DNA from: Halioxenophilus aromaticivorans
Lineage (GTDB): Bacteria > Pseudomonadota > Gammaproteobacteria > Pseudomonadales > Cellvibrionaceae
Assembly: GCF_042850945.1 (NCBI RefSeq)
Contig: NZ_AP031496.1
Location: forward strand, 5,270,001 to 5,334,000
Direction: 5' to 3'
DNA: 64,000 nucleotides
The position numbers were made by a program, and so were the translations under genes. Positions 16,313 through 25,400 of the stretch are shown here, piece after piece. The notes below the pieces were generated by a model, which saw only the letters and a program-made list of their open reading frames with translations, did not search any database and had not been told where the DNA came from. Position 1 is the stretch's first letter. Every line of letters begins with the position of its first letter.

Positions 16313-17308
16313 TTAACGTAAGCCTGCTTCTTCCAGATACTTCAACGCACCTGGGTGGTATGGAACCACAGTGACAGAGGCCATAACCTCAGGAGTTAAC
16401 GCTTTCATGGCTGGATGTACGCCAGCGATTTGCTGGTAATTTTCAAAGATGGCCTTTGTTAGGTTGTAAGCTTTCTGATCATCCATATCAGCTCTTACAG
16501 CGAGGGTTGCACCCAAGGACGGGGTGTCGACCTTTCCTGGTGACCATTCATAGGTCCCTTCAGGAATAACAAAAGGAATCGTTCCACTTACCTTGTTCAC
16601 AGCTTCAACGGTTGCAGGATCCATGCTTAGCAGGGTTAATTCGACACTGTTAGCTGCCTGTTGAATAGAACTGTGGCGTACGAAGAGCGAGTTGATCATC
16701 AGATCTGCTCGGCGATCCGTAATCAAAGACACCTGTTCACCTGAAGCAGCATAGATAACTTTACCGCCCCAGCTTTCGATATCTTTTTCAGTAACACCGA
16801 TAGCATTCAGCATTTCAACGGCTACATTTGATGCGATGTTACCGCGCTTGTTGATAGCAATTGTGATGGGTGGTTTAACTTTAGCGATATCTTCAAGGGT
16901 ATGAATACCATACTCTTCTGCAAAGCTGTTACGTACAAGCGCCTGCATCGGAGCCCAAGTGTACAAATAGGAAAGAACGCGAATGGAATCTATCGGTTCG
17001 CGAAATGGTGATTCCCCTTTTTTGGCCAGTAGCAATTCTGCATCGTGAACAATGGCCAGATCTGCTTGATTTCGGTCTAGTTGACCAATGTTGGCGATAC
17101 CACCACCAGAGGTTTGATAGGTGATTTTTGAATCAGGGTATGCTGCTCTGACGCTTGAATCTAAACCAGCGCCTAACAAGCTCCACAGCCCTCCCGGAGA
17201 CGCACCTGCAACAGTCATCTCATATGACTCAGCCTGTGCGGTTGGCATTTGAAGCAATGCAGCTGTCGTTAACGAAACTGCAAGACACTTTTTCAAACTT
17301 GATAACAT
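16313..17308 (-). CDS. TAXI-family TRAP transporter solute-binding protein
   Basis: A 331-residue periplasmic receptor. The ATG at 17308 is preferred (AGAGGAA 7 nt upstream); it gives the signal peptide MLSSLKKCLAVSLTTAALLQ ... AQA, with likely cleavage after TAQA. The frame is open further upstream to 17344. The mature part begins with the family hallmark MTVAGASPGGLWSLLGAGL and contains YQTSGGGIANI and DLAIVHDAELL. It delivers substrate to the fused permease encoded next. One operator-like motif (17538-17550) and a long palindrome (17583-17620) lie in its upstream region. Confidence 0.92.
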   Translation of the reverse strand: MLSSLKKCLAVSLTTAALLQMPTAQAESYEMTVAGASPGGLWSLLGAGLDSSVRAAYPDSKITYQTSGGGIANIGQLDRNQADLAIVHDAELLLAKKGESPFREPIDSIRVLSYLYTWAPMQALVRNSFAEEYGIHTLEDIAKVKPPITIAINKRGNIASNVAVEMLNAIGVTEKDIESWGGKVIYAASGEQVSLITDRRADLMINSLFVRHSSIQQAANSVELTLLSMDPATVEAVNKVSGTIPFVIPEGTYEWSPGKVDTPSLGATLAVRADMDDQKAYNLTKAIFENYQQIAGVHPAMKALTPEVMASVTVVPYHPGALKYLEEAGLR

Positions 17309-17537
17309 AGTTAAATTCCTCTTATTTTTGAACTTGGTAGTCAACCAACTATGTAAAGCATTATGTGTATTGTCTTCAGCTGCCGGATTACACGACAGCC
17401 AATAAATATATCTCCCTTCCTCTAGACCTCCCGTTATTATCTATGCATTACGCACAATCTCTAGTTCATATGTGATGCGCTTACAGACTAATCGCCTAGC
17501 GGACGCACCTATGCTGTCAGACGCTACCACCTTAAAG

Positions 17538-17550
17538 TTAGATGGCTAAT
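17538..17550. promoter_or_regulatory. Operator-like copy upstream of the TRAP operon
   Basis: TTAGATGGCTAAT differs at one base from the core TTAGATTGCTAAT found twice at 8184-8229 and once at 12599-12611. It lies 230 bp upstream of the TAXI receptor start, farther than the other copies. Confidence 0.5.
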
Positions 17551-17582
17551 TTTGATAATGGTAGATATAAATTTGATTTAGG

Positions 17583-17620
17583 TCAACACAAATAATTCGC
17601 TATCGAATTATTTGTGTTGA
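17583..17620. repeat. Long perfect palindrome, 17-bp arms
   Basis: Left arm 17583-17599 (TCAACACAAATAATTCG) and right arm 17604-17620 are perfect reverse complements around a 4-nt spacer. It lies between the TRAP operon promoter and the mobile-element segment. It has no T-run, so a terminator is unlikely; a protein-binding site or recombination end fits better. Confidence 0.6.
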
Positions 17621-17990
17621 TTAGTCTCAGTATTCAATCCCTCGCAGAGGGCTTGATTCCATCTATAAATACGTTAGAGAGTCATGCACACCGAGCCTCC
17701 CCATGGAAAGTTTCGACATGAAATCAGAAGAGTAGAATAGGTTTTATTAAAAGCTCGATCTGCGCCGGTATATTAGTAATTAATTGCGGGCGACGTAGTA
17801 ATGATTCCGGATCTCTCCGGCATTTTACGATTGTGCGGTTGTTCTTTAGACCCTTCGCATGCAAAGACCGCTCTGGATCGAGAGCAGACTCCCAGCATGG
17901 ATGGCATTGAATGACCGGTGTTGCGGGAAAGTACTCATTCATCGGTGGCTAGTGGTTGGCACCCCCCTCAATAAGAGGGCTGCCAAAGGT
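17621..17990. other. Intergenic junction between catabolic cluster and integrative-element segment
   Basis: No gene is supported. A 72-codon minus-strand frame (17724-17942) has no recognisable family and no convincing ribosome-binding site. This is the junction between the catabolic cluster and the integrative-element genes. Confidence 0.4.
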
Positions 17991-19121
17991 TTATATAATT
18001 GCGTTGTTAAACGCAGTAGTCACAACGGCCATTCCATGCGTTCCGTGCTGCAGATCGGCATCGAGTTGGTCAGCCCAATCAATGCTTTTCTGAGACACAT
18101 CGCGCTTGAGCAATGGCACCATCGGAATCACTCGGATACCTCTGGAAGCGAGCTTTTCAGCTAAGCCGGTTGCGGCTTTCTGTCCAGCACCATTTCGATC
18201 GACATCAACGAATATCATCAACGTGTGAACACCATTAGGCGGCACAAACTGAGACATCATCGCAGCCGATAAGCAGCTCCAAACAGGCACTTTAGTCGCT
18301 TGCATCACGGATAATGATGTTTCAATGCCTTCTGCAAGGCCCAAAACTCCATTTACCGGTGGTGCAAGACACACAACACGCCCTTTGCTATTACTAACAG
18401 CAGGCGTTTGTTTACGTGCAGGCGTATGGTCATCCAATCGCAATTTATCACCGGTCTTCGTTAAGAAGGTTCGGTGAAGTGCAACAGGTACACCGTCGTT
18501 GTCACGTACTAAAGCCATGAGACCCGGATACTTGCCGACAAAATTGCCATCAGAATCCTTAAAGGTCAGTGCCGGATTAAAGCGCAGGTCTTTGGAACTA
18601 AGTGCCGCATCTACGATGTGACGCCCTTCCAAATACGTGCGAGCAACAACAGCCTTCGAATCATCCAAACGCACAGAATGCCTCCAGAGATTGTTCAGCC
18701 ATTCCCTCATATCCGATTCGTTATCGACAGTCTTTTTGGTTTGACGGCGCTCTGTTGCAGGCATCGAACGAATATCCGCGTCATACAATGCGTTATCCGA
18801 ACGTTTGCCAGGTCCATCAAGCCAATCTACCAAATTGTCAAACACCTCGGTAAAAGGTCTGCCCAGAACCTCCATCAGTAACGTGATCCCATCGGGGTAC
18901 ACACCATCTGATAGCCGATTCTGCTTAACACCCCCGCCCGTTTCGTTAGCATCTTTAAAGAGTCGAAACCCCTCAATGTCGCCGTCGATAGGACAGGTCA
19001 CGTTTTCGCCTAATTTGCTCATGGCAGGCGCGAGTTGCTGACCGGCAAGCGCACTAAACGCTGCGAGCCACTTTCCTCTCATTCGCTCTTTTAAAAGCGA
19101 CGAATTACGCTTGTACCCCAT
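17991..19121 (-). CDS. Toprim-domain protein of an integrative element or plasmid
   Basis: A 376-residue protein whose C-terminal third is a Toprim domain: catalytic-type E264 in GLAEGIETSLS and the DxD pair D306/D308 in MIFVDVDRNGAG. The N-terminal part resembles the primase-like region of mobile-element Toprim proteins, which act in element replication or DNA transfer. There is no helicase domain. The strong AAGGAGG 8 nt before the ATG supports the start. It lies 13 nt after a 58-residue ORF and belongs to a minus-strand operon with the VWA/CobT-like gene, a grouping typical of integrative conjugative elements. No relaxase or transfer gene is present. Confidence 0.82.
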   Translation of the reverse strand: MGYKRNSSLLKERMRGKWLAAFSALAGQQLAPAMSKLGENVTCPIDGDIEGFRLFKDANETGGGVKQNRLSDGVYPDGITLLMEVLGRPFTEVFDNLVDWLDGPGKRSDNALYDADIRSMPATERRQTKKTVDNESDMREWLNNLWRHSVRLDDSKAVVARTYLEGRHIVDAALSSKDLRFNPALTFKDSDGNFVGKYPGLMALVRDNDGVPVALHRTFLTKTGDKLRLDDHTPARKQTPAVSNSKGRVVCLAPPVNGVLGLAEGIETSLSVMQATKVPVWSCLSAAMMSQFVPPNGVHTLMIFVDVDRNGAGQKAATGLAEKLASRGIRVIPMVPLLKRDVSQKSIDWADQLDADLQHGTHGMAVVTTAFNNAII

Positions 19122-19134
19122 TAGAAATTCCTCC

Positions 19135-19311
19135 TTAGTTACGGGCTGCGATTGCTTCCCTCACTTGGGAATGTATGGGGCGTGAAGAGCGCCAGTAAGC
19201 TACCCATCGATCACCGTACCGCTGCATCCGATGCTGGATAATGCGGTCGCCGACAATGCGATCTTCTATGCGAACTTCAGTCCCATGAGCGTTGTGAGTG
19301 TATGTAGTCAT
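19135..19311 (-). CDS. Small unknown protein, 58 residues
   Basis: Reading the minus strand from the ATG at 19311 gives a 58-residue frame starting MTTYTHNAHGTEVRIED and ending REAIAARN. It is rich in R, H and W (HRMQRYGDRWVAYWRSSRP), suggesting nucleic-acid binding, but no family is recognised. It ends 13 nt before the Toprim gene, whose ribosome-binding site lies in the gap. It is supported by operon context and even spacing rather than homology. Confidence 0.6.
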   Translation of the reverse strand: MTTYTHNAHGTEVRIEDRIVGDRIIQHRMQRYGDRWVAYWRSSRPIHSQVREAIAARN

Positions 19312-19351
19312 CGTGGTTTTCCTCTAAAGGTAAACGCAGGACAACGACATA

Positions 19352-19384
19352 CCCCGAGAGGCAATATCGTTGCCCCGCGGGGTG
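19352..19384. repeat. Intergenic hairpin 1 of the integrative-element operon
   Basis: Arms CCCCGAGAGGCAA and TTGCCCCGCGGGG pair at 11 of 13 positions around a short loop, in the gap upstream of the 58-residue ORF. Similar GC-rich hairpins recur at about 19969-19999 and 20416-20446. Confidence 0.55.
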
Positions 19385-19418
19385 GTTAAATGCGCCAGAG
19401 GCGCGGTGTTACAGATCC

Positions 19419-19751
19419 TTAGTGGATACTGCGATCATTTGAAGCAGGCTTCGTGTTTTTGTACTGTGGCTTAGCGTACCTAAGATGCTCATCTTCTGGA
19501 CGTAAGCCCATCAGTTCAGCTTCTTTGCGCGCTAACGCTTTGGCTAACTCAACTTGATACGTTTCCGCATGCTTGTGAGCGATGTCTGCAGCTCGATTTG
19601 CGCGTTTCTCCGCTTCCTCTTCTTCTGGTGTTGATCCCATCGCGAAATAAATCACGACAAAGGACAGCACCGACAGAAGCTCCATGCGAAGCGCAAAACT
19701 AACAAACAGGACAGCCGTAGCTGCGAGTACAATCTTTAGGCGATGAGTCAT
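19419..19751 (-). CDS. Small membrane protein with charged C-terminal helix
   Basis: A 110-residue protein from the ATG at 19751 (GGAGAAAG upstream); the frame is open to 19859, but the upstream part lacks a ribosome-binding site. Residues 1-40 are hydrophobic (LKIVLAATAVLFVSF and LLSVLSFVVIYFAMG), giving one or two membrane spans. Residues 45-95 are a highly charged, alanine-rich probable coiled coil (TPEEEEAEKRANRAADIAHK). No family is recognised. It sits in the Toprim/VWA operon of a mobile element. Confidence 0.6.
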   Translation of the reverse strand: MTHRLKIVLAATAVLFVSFALRMELLSVLSFVVIYFAMGSTPEEEEAEKRANRAADIAHKHAETYQVELAKALARKEAELMGLRPEDEHLRYAKPQYKNTKPASNDRSIH

Positions 19752-19968
19752 CAGACTTTCTCCATTTTGGTTTAAGGTTGAGAAGGATTTCTCATGTTTT
19801 CTTTCTTGTTGGACATAGACCCCGCAGGGTTGCTCAGTTTCAGTCCTTGGTCCGAGCACTCAATGCGTGTTTCAAAACGAAACAACACAAAGAATCCTTC
19901 AATCCCTCTACACAGCACGCTGCACACAGGGATTGATCGGTCGCTCGACCTTTCACAAGTTGTTGAGG

Positions 19969-19999
19969 AAATGTTGGAGCCCCGAAGGACTCCACATTT
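19969..19999. repeat. Intergenic hairpin 2 of the integrative-element operon
   Basis: Arms AAATGTTGGAG and CTCCACATTT (one bulged T) enclose a CCCCGAAGGA loop, in the 252-bp gap between two small genes. That gap (19752-20003) holds no other recognisable feature. Confidence 0.5.
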
Positions 20000-20003
20000 G
20001 AGG

Positions 20004-20390
20004 TTAGGTAAAGCGTTGCTTCAGCATCGTCAGCTGCTCGCGCAACTCATCTGGATCCACACCCGCTGCTTTACAACAGTTTCGATAAGAGAACGGATAG
20101 TCGTTATCAAAGGGGTTGTCATACAACAACCACTCGAATGCGAGACGGCTTTCCTCGTAGGGTTTCCCGCCACGACTGAGCCCAAACGCCTCTTGGATGG
20201 TTGACTCAAGCAAGCCATCCGCGATTCGCAAGTAATCCGCTTCGGTGATCTCCGGCATCTTTTCACGCTTGGCAAAACTGCGTCGCGCTTCTGAGAACTG
20301 AAAATCATTTTCCTCTAGCTGTTTAGCTAACGGACCATCATTTACAAGGTCATCGAGTAGACGACCAAACATATCAATCTGAGATTCCAT
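20004..20390 (-). CDS. Unknown protein of the integrative-element operon, 128 residues
   Basis: The ATG at 20390 is preceded by GAGGAGG (6-nt spacing), giving a 128-residue soluble, acidic protein starting MESQIDMFGRLLDDLVND. The C-terminal half (LAFEWLLYDNPFDNDYPFSY then CCKAAGVDPDELREQL) suggests a small helical, DNA-associated domain, but no family was recognised. It lies between the VWA/CobT-like gene and a small membrane-protein gene on the same strand, separated from each by a hairpin-containing spacer. Confidence 0.6.
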   Translation of the reverse strand: MESQIDMFGRLLDDLVNDGPLAKQLEENDFQFSEARRSFAKREKMPEITEADYLRIADGLLESTIQEAFGLSRGGKPYEESRLAFEWLLYDNPFDNDYPFSYRNCCKAAGVDPDELREQLTMLKQRFT

Positions 20391-20415
20391 AAATGCCTCC
20401 TCGAAAGGACGCACC

Positions 20416-20446
20416 TATCCCCGAGGGGATAAGGTCATCCCCTCGA
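20416..20446. repeat. Intergenic hairpin 3 of the integrative-element operon
   Basis: CCCCGAGGGGAT pairs with ATCCCCTCG in the spacer between the VWA/CobT-like gene and the next gene of the operon. It resembles the hairpins at 19352 and 19969. Confidence 0.55.
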
Positions 20447-20459
20447 CTGGGTTAAGGAT

Positions 20460-22328
20460 TTAAGCGACGTTCAAGAACTGCTTGGCGAGTCCAAACAAGG
20501 CAGCCTGAAGCTGGCCTACATTGGAAATCACTTGGCTATTCTCAAAGTAATGACGAACCGCGTCGGAATTAATCCCGATCGCATACACATCCACTTCAGA
20601 CGCGATTAACTGGTTCACGTATTCAACCGAAGCTCCGCAGTTAGGTGCGCCGTCAGTGATGACGATCAAGACCTTTCTGTTTCGTTTCGATACGTTTGCC
20701 AGCTCACGCGCTGCGTAGAACATTGCATCCGCCATGGGTGTGCCACCGCCCGAACTCACCGCAAAACGTGCCAGATTCGGCCTCACCGGAGCTTTACGTT
20801 TAATCAGAGGACTGACCCCTGCCGTTACGCCCGGAAAGATCGATACCGCTACGTCTGCTTTAGGTATCGCACTGATCGCTAACGCCAACGATACGGTCGC
20901 AGAATTTGCAATCACCTGGTCTTCGCCCATGCTGCCACTGGTATCCAGTAAGACATGCACTGACGTATCCACCATGGATTTTTGCTCCTTATGCTTCCAT
21001 ATCCGACGTTCACCCGTCATCGCTCTCGCAATGCGCTTCGAATCAAACCGTGACCCGTACTCTCGATGAGAGTGACGAGCACGCGATTGAGCTTGAAGCA
21101 AGCCAACTATTTGAGACCGCAACTTAGCGCTGTTCAGTACACCGTCGCGAAGAGATTCTTCGCCCAGGTCGCACCGATGTGACTCGGTTGTGATCTCACG
21201 TCCTACTTGAGAATTCAGATCGACATAGCGCTTATTGCTACCCGTCTCCTGTGATTCCTGTTCAGCCTGACTGCTCAGGTCCTTGGCAATGCTCGCCATC
21301 ATATCCTCGGGCAAATCTGTCTCAGACAAGATCTGCTCAACGACTGACTTAAAGCCATCACCTGCACCGTCGCCATTGCGCTCAGATGAATCATCTGATG
21401 GTTGTTGCGTGTCACCACTGGATTGCCCTGAGCCATCCTGCTCGCCAGATTCTTCTGAGCTGTCACTCTCAGAGCCATTGGAATCCCTATTGGATCCTGA
21501 ATCGCCTGATTGATCTTGCTCAGCGTCATCGGACTCACCGGATTGCCCTGACTGCCCTTCGGAATCACCGCTTTGCTGATCGTCTGCACCGTCTGACGAT
21601 TGCGACCCATCCGAGGATGAATCTTGACCGTCTTGCTGTGCGTCAGAATCCGCTTGCGACTCTTCTTTCTGGTTAGCCTGCCGTTGCTCTTCCTCTGCTT
21701 GCTTGAGTGCTTCAATCAGTGCTTTCGCAAAGACCACCGCATCTCGAGTGCTGCTCATCGAATCAAAGTGCTTGTCGAATAACACGTCCAAACGAACGAA
21801 GAATCCGGCAGGCAACTCCTTCTCCACTGCAGCTTGCAACAGATCAAGTGCTGGCTGAGCAATGGGCGAATTAAACTGCGCCTGACGTACACGCGAGAGC
21901 ATGTAGTTACAAAACAGCGCCGCAAGGTTACCCTCCACGACTCTATCTTCAGGCGTGCCCTTTGAGCTTGAGTAATCCCAGACCGCACCAAGGGTGCGTT
22001 TAGTGCCGGGATAATCATGGTCATAGAGGCCACGTTCGATTCTCACATCTTCCAGTATGTTCACCAGATGCCGCAAAACGCCTTCCGTTTCTCCGAATGC
22101 ACGGAAATTCGTTAGACGCACATGGGCGGCTTCGTGGGCTAGATAACCTAACACCACATCACGCAGACTTGGATCATCGATCACAGGGATTTGAATCGTA
22201 TCCCCGTTAGTCCACGCAGTGTCTCCACCGATGCGAACCCGAACTCCAAACTGCTGCCCAAATGCGCTGGCCAAGATTGGCAGCGCTCCTTTTAGGGGTC
22301 CTAGGGATTTTGCCCCCAAATACTGCAA
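20460..22328 (-). CDS. CobT-like VWA protein of a mobile element, 5' end replaced by a transposon end
   Basis: A 622-codon frame. It has an HExxH motif at 65-69 (LAHEAAHVRLTNF), a very acidic Ser/Gln/Asp/Gly-rich linker (about 215-325) and a C-terminal von Willebrand A domain with the metal-site motif DTSGS at 462-466 and a later TDG motif. This matches the 'cobalamin biosynthesis CobT-like' VWA proteins of integrative elements and plasmids; a role in cobalt chelation is unlikely in this setting. The first 13 or so codons (MQYLGAKSLGPL) are encoded by the Tn3 inverted repeat, so the native start has been lost. Initiation may be at TTG 22328 or at a downstream TTG after AAAGGAG. Expression is uncertain. 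Confidence 0.78.
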   Translation of the reverse strand: MQYLGAKSLGPLKGALPILASAFGQQFGVRVRIGGDTAWTNGDTIQIPVIDDPSLRDVVLGYLAHEAAHVRLTNFRAFGETEGVLRHLVNILEDVRIERGLYDHDYPGTKRTLGAVWDYSSSKGTPEDRVVEGNLAALFCNYMLSRVRQAQFNSPIAQPALDLLQAAVEKELPAGFFVRLDVLFDKHFDSMSSTRDAVVFAKALIEALKQAEEEQRQANQKEESQADSDAQQDGQDSSSDGSQSSDGADDQQSGDSEGQSGQSGESDDAEQDQSGDSGSNRDSNGSESDSSEESGEQDGSGQSSGDTQQPSDDSSERNGDGAGDGFKSVVEQILSETDLPEDMMASIAKDLSSQAEQESQETGSNKRYVDLNSQVGREITTESHRCDLGEESLRDGVLNSAKLRSQIVGLLQAQSRARHSHREYGSRFDSKRIARAMTGERRIWKHKEQKSMVDTSVHVLLDTSGSMGEDQVIANSATVSLALAISAIPKADVAVSIFPGVTAGVSPLIKRKAPVRPNLARFAVSSGGGTPMADAMFYAARELANVSKRNRKVLIVITDGAPNCGASVEYVNQLIASEVDVYAIGINSDAVRHYFENSQVISNVGQLQAALFGLAKQFLNVA

Positions 22329-22359
22329 AAACCGCTGAAGTCCCCGTATTTACTGGCCT
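22295..22359 (+). repeat. Left terminal inverted repeat of the Tn3-family element
   Basis: 65 bp, beginning GGGGTCCTAGGG. On the minus strand it supplies the first codons and the TTG start of the CobT-like VWA frame. Confidence 0.92.
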
Positions 22360-22424
22360 CCAAGCCACTATTAATTTTAATTTAGCTCAAGTTTCAGTAT
22401 CTTCTTCGGCCTTTGGGTCAAAGA

Positions 22425-25400
22425 ATGAGCAGAAACAAGCGACTATCGATTCTCACTGCCGCTGAAATCGAGGATTTATACGGCGTCCCGTCCTTCAACG
22501 AATCGTATCAGCGGTTTTACTTCACATTGAATGATAAAGAGCGTGCTGAGCTGGCCAGAATAAGGCAACGCAAGTATCGCTGTATCGCCATCGCATTGTT
22601 GGGCTACTTCAAATGCAAGCCCATCTTGCTCAATCCGACATTTAAATCCATGCGGGATGACCTGGAATTTATTGCGCAAAATCACTTCGATGGCCTGAAA
22701 TTTCGGCGCTTCAGTCTGAAATCTGATCAAAAGTCCCGCATTTATGAGCGGATTTTTTCCATGATCGATTATGAAAATTGGAAAGATCCTGAGCATCAAC
22801 CCCGGCTTGTTGAACACTTACTGGTCTGCGCTGAAAGCTGGGTCGCGGCGCGTGCTCTCTTTGATGCTGCCATTGAGTTCCTGGCTCACCAGAAAATCGC
22901 CATTCCTGCCTATAGCACCCTGCAGAAGATCGTCAGCCAGGTGGTTAACCAGCATCAGCAGCGACTGCATGAGAAGATCGGTGCCGCGTGTAGCCCAAAA
23001 TTGACGGCTATACTAAATACACTGGTATCCGGTAATGACCAGCTTACGTTAACACAATTGCGCGGCAGCGCGCGCAATTTCACCGGTACCGAGTTGCAGA
23101 AAGAACTTGCAGTGTATCACCACATTCAACCGCTGATGGCAGAGGTGACCGCTGTCCTCGACTCGCTTTCTCTGTCTCAAAAAAATCAGCAGCACTATGC
23201 CGAACGGATTCACTATTACGGCGCCAAAATAAAACGTCAGTCGCCTGAGAATCAGTGCCTATATCTGCTTTGCTACCTACAGTTTCGATACCAAGAGGGG
23301 CTGGAACGGATGGCCGAAGGGTTCATTCATCACGTTCGACAGGTCAAGCAACGAGCGCATCAGCTGGCGCAGGACCGAGTTTATCGGGATTGGCAAAAGG
23401 CGGCTACCAATGTGAGTAAAGCTGCGGAAATCTTGCGTCTGTTCGTTGATGATCGTATCGATCCCAATACGTCATTCCACTCTGTACAGAAACAAGCATT
23501 CCAGGTTCTCAATGCTAGTGAGCTGAGCTCCGTCTGCCGGTATCTCGGCAATCAGAAGCAGTCGGCGGATGAGGCGTTCTGGCAACACCTGGATACAGAA
23601 TCTACGTTGAGAACCGGCCTGTTACGATCACTCTTTTGTTGTCTTCGCATTGATGGCACCGATAAAACACAACGGTTGGCAGCGGTCTTGAGTCAAGCTC
23701 GACAGGAGCTGGCAGCCGGCAATATGCTCGGGGATGTCAGTATTGACAGGCGTCTTCCACCCAAAGCCACGCGACCACTCTTGTTGAAATCTGACGGCGG
23801 CATAGACAAGGCTAGATATGAATGGTTCTTGTATTTGCAGATTCCCAGCCGCCTAAACGGCCAGTTAGTGCTGCCAGAAGTCATACGGTATCGTGCACTG
23901 GACGACGATCTGGTAAAACCACAGACTTGGAAAAATCAGAAGCAGGCCTTGGTCGAGGGTACGAAGCAGCCCAAAATTACTGAGGATCCAAAGCAACTGA
24001 TCCCGCGCATGACGGATCAGTTGGCCACTCGGCTACACGAGGTCAGTGACTACCTGGAACGCCTGGACAACAGGGATATCATTCTGCGCCCGAAGGGGGG
24101 TAAACACCTTTGGCGCTTACCGACTGCCGGCAAAAAACATCTGGTGAACAACCCGTTCTTCCAGCAAATGAGGGCAATCGGAGTCGCCGATGTCTTGCGC
24201 GTGGTGGATCAGGATACCGGATTTATTGACGACTTTGAGCACGTGCTGGGCATGACCTCCAAAAGCCGCCAGTATGAAGTGGACTTGCTGGCGATCCTGA
24301 TCGCTAATGCCACAAACCAGGGCATCTATGGTATCGCCCAGATCTCCGACCGCACCTACGATCAGCTGAGTACGATCCAGGCGAACTACCTTCGACTGGA
24401 AACACTGAATGCCGCAAATGACCGCATCAACAACGCCACTACGCGACTGAGCATTTTTAATCACTACAATATCCAGGATGACAACCTGCATGCCAGCGCC
24501 GATGGCCAAAAGTTCGAAGCTAAGCGCGAGACATTCCGTACCCGGTATTCCTCAAAATACTTCGGCACCAGCAAAGGGGTCTCGGCTATCAGCCTGAACG
24601 CCAATCATATGGCAATCAATGCCCGGGTGATCGGCGCTAACGAACATGAATCCCATTACATCTTTGATCTTCTGATGAATAACAGTACTGAGATCATTCC
24701 AGATACGCTCTCCACGGATACCCACGGGGTAAACCACGTCAATTTTGCCTTGCTCGATCTGTTTGGATACCGGTTCGCCCCCCGATATGCTCAGGTAGGC
24801 AGGGTCATCAATGAGATGTTCAATATCTCCGAGGACGAGAATCAGCGCTTGAAACTCGCGTTGCGTAAACCGATTAATACACAGATCATCATGGAGTACT
24901 GGGACACCATCCAGCGAATTGCCGTCTCACTGGCTCACCGGAAAACCACCCAAGCCACATTGGTCCGGAAACTCTCAGGCTACAAGCAAAACCACCCTCT
25001 ACTGAAAGCGCTGACTGAATATAACCGACTGTTGAAGGCCCAATATCTGCTGGATTACATCGATGACGCCAGCCTTAGAAACCACGTGCAACGAGCCTTG
25101 AATCGGGGAGAAGCTTATCACCAGTTGCGCCGGGCAATCAGCAACGTGAACAGCGACCGGTTCCGGGGAAATAGCGACGAGGAGATACAAATCTGGAACG
25201 AAAGCGCCCGGTTGGTAGCAAATGCCATTATCTACTTCAACTCGAAAGTACTCAGCAACCTGCTGGACAGCTTCGAGGAGCAGGGCAGCGAAAAATACAT
25301 GGAAACCGTAAAGGGCGCATCACCTGTCGCGTGGGAGAATATCAACTTCCGGGGTACGTATACGTTCGCGCCGACGGGAGAACTTCCGAAACTGGATGAT

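Noticed and set aside
17724..17942. 72-codon minus-strand frame between the aromatic cluster and the Toprim gene
   Set aside because: It has no recognisable family and no good ribosome-binding site, and its composition is not gene-like.
21283..21715. Several open frames opposite the acidic linker of the CobT-like VWA gene
   Set aside because: The repetitive Ser/Asp/Gln coding sequence lacks stops in other frames by composition; these are shadows.
20460..22328. Cobaltochelatase CobT function
   Set aside because: No cobalamin genes are nearby, and the Toprim and small-gene neighbourhood is that of an integrative element.
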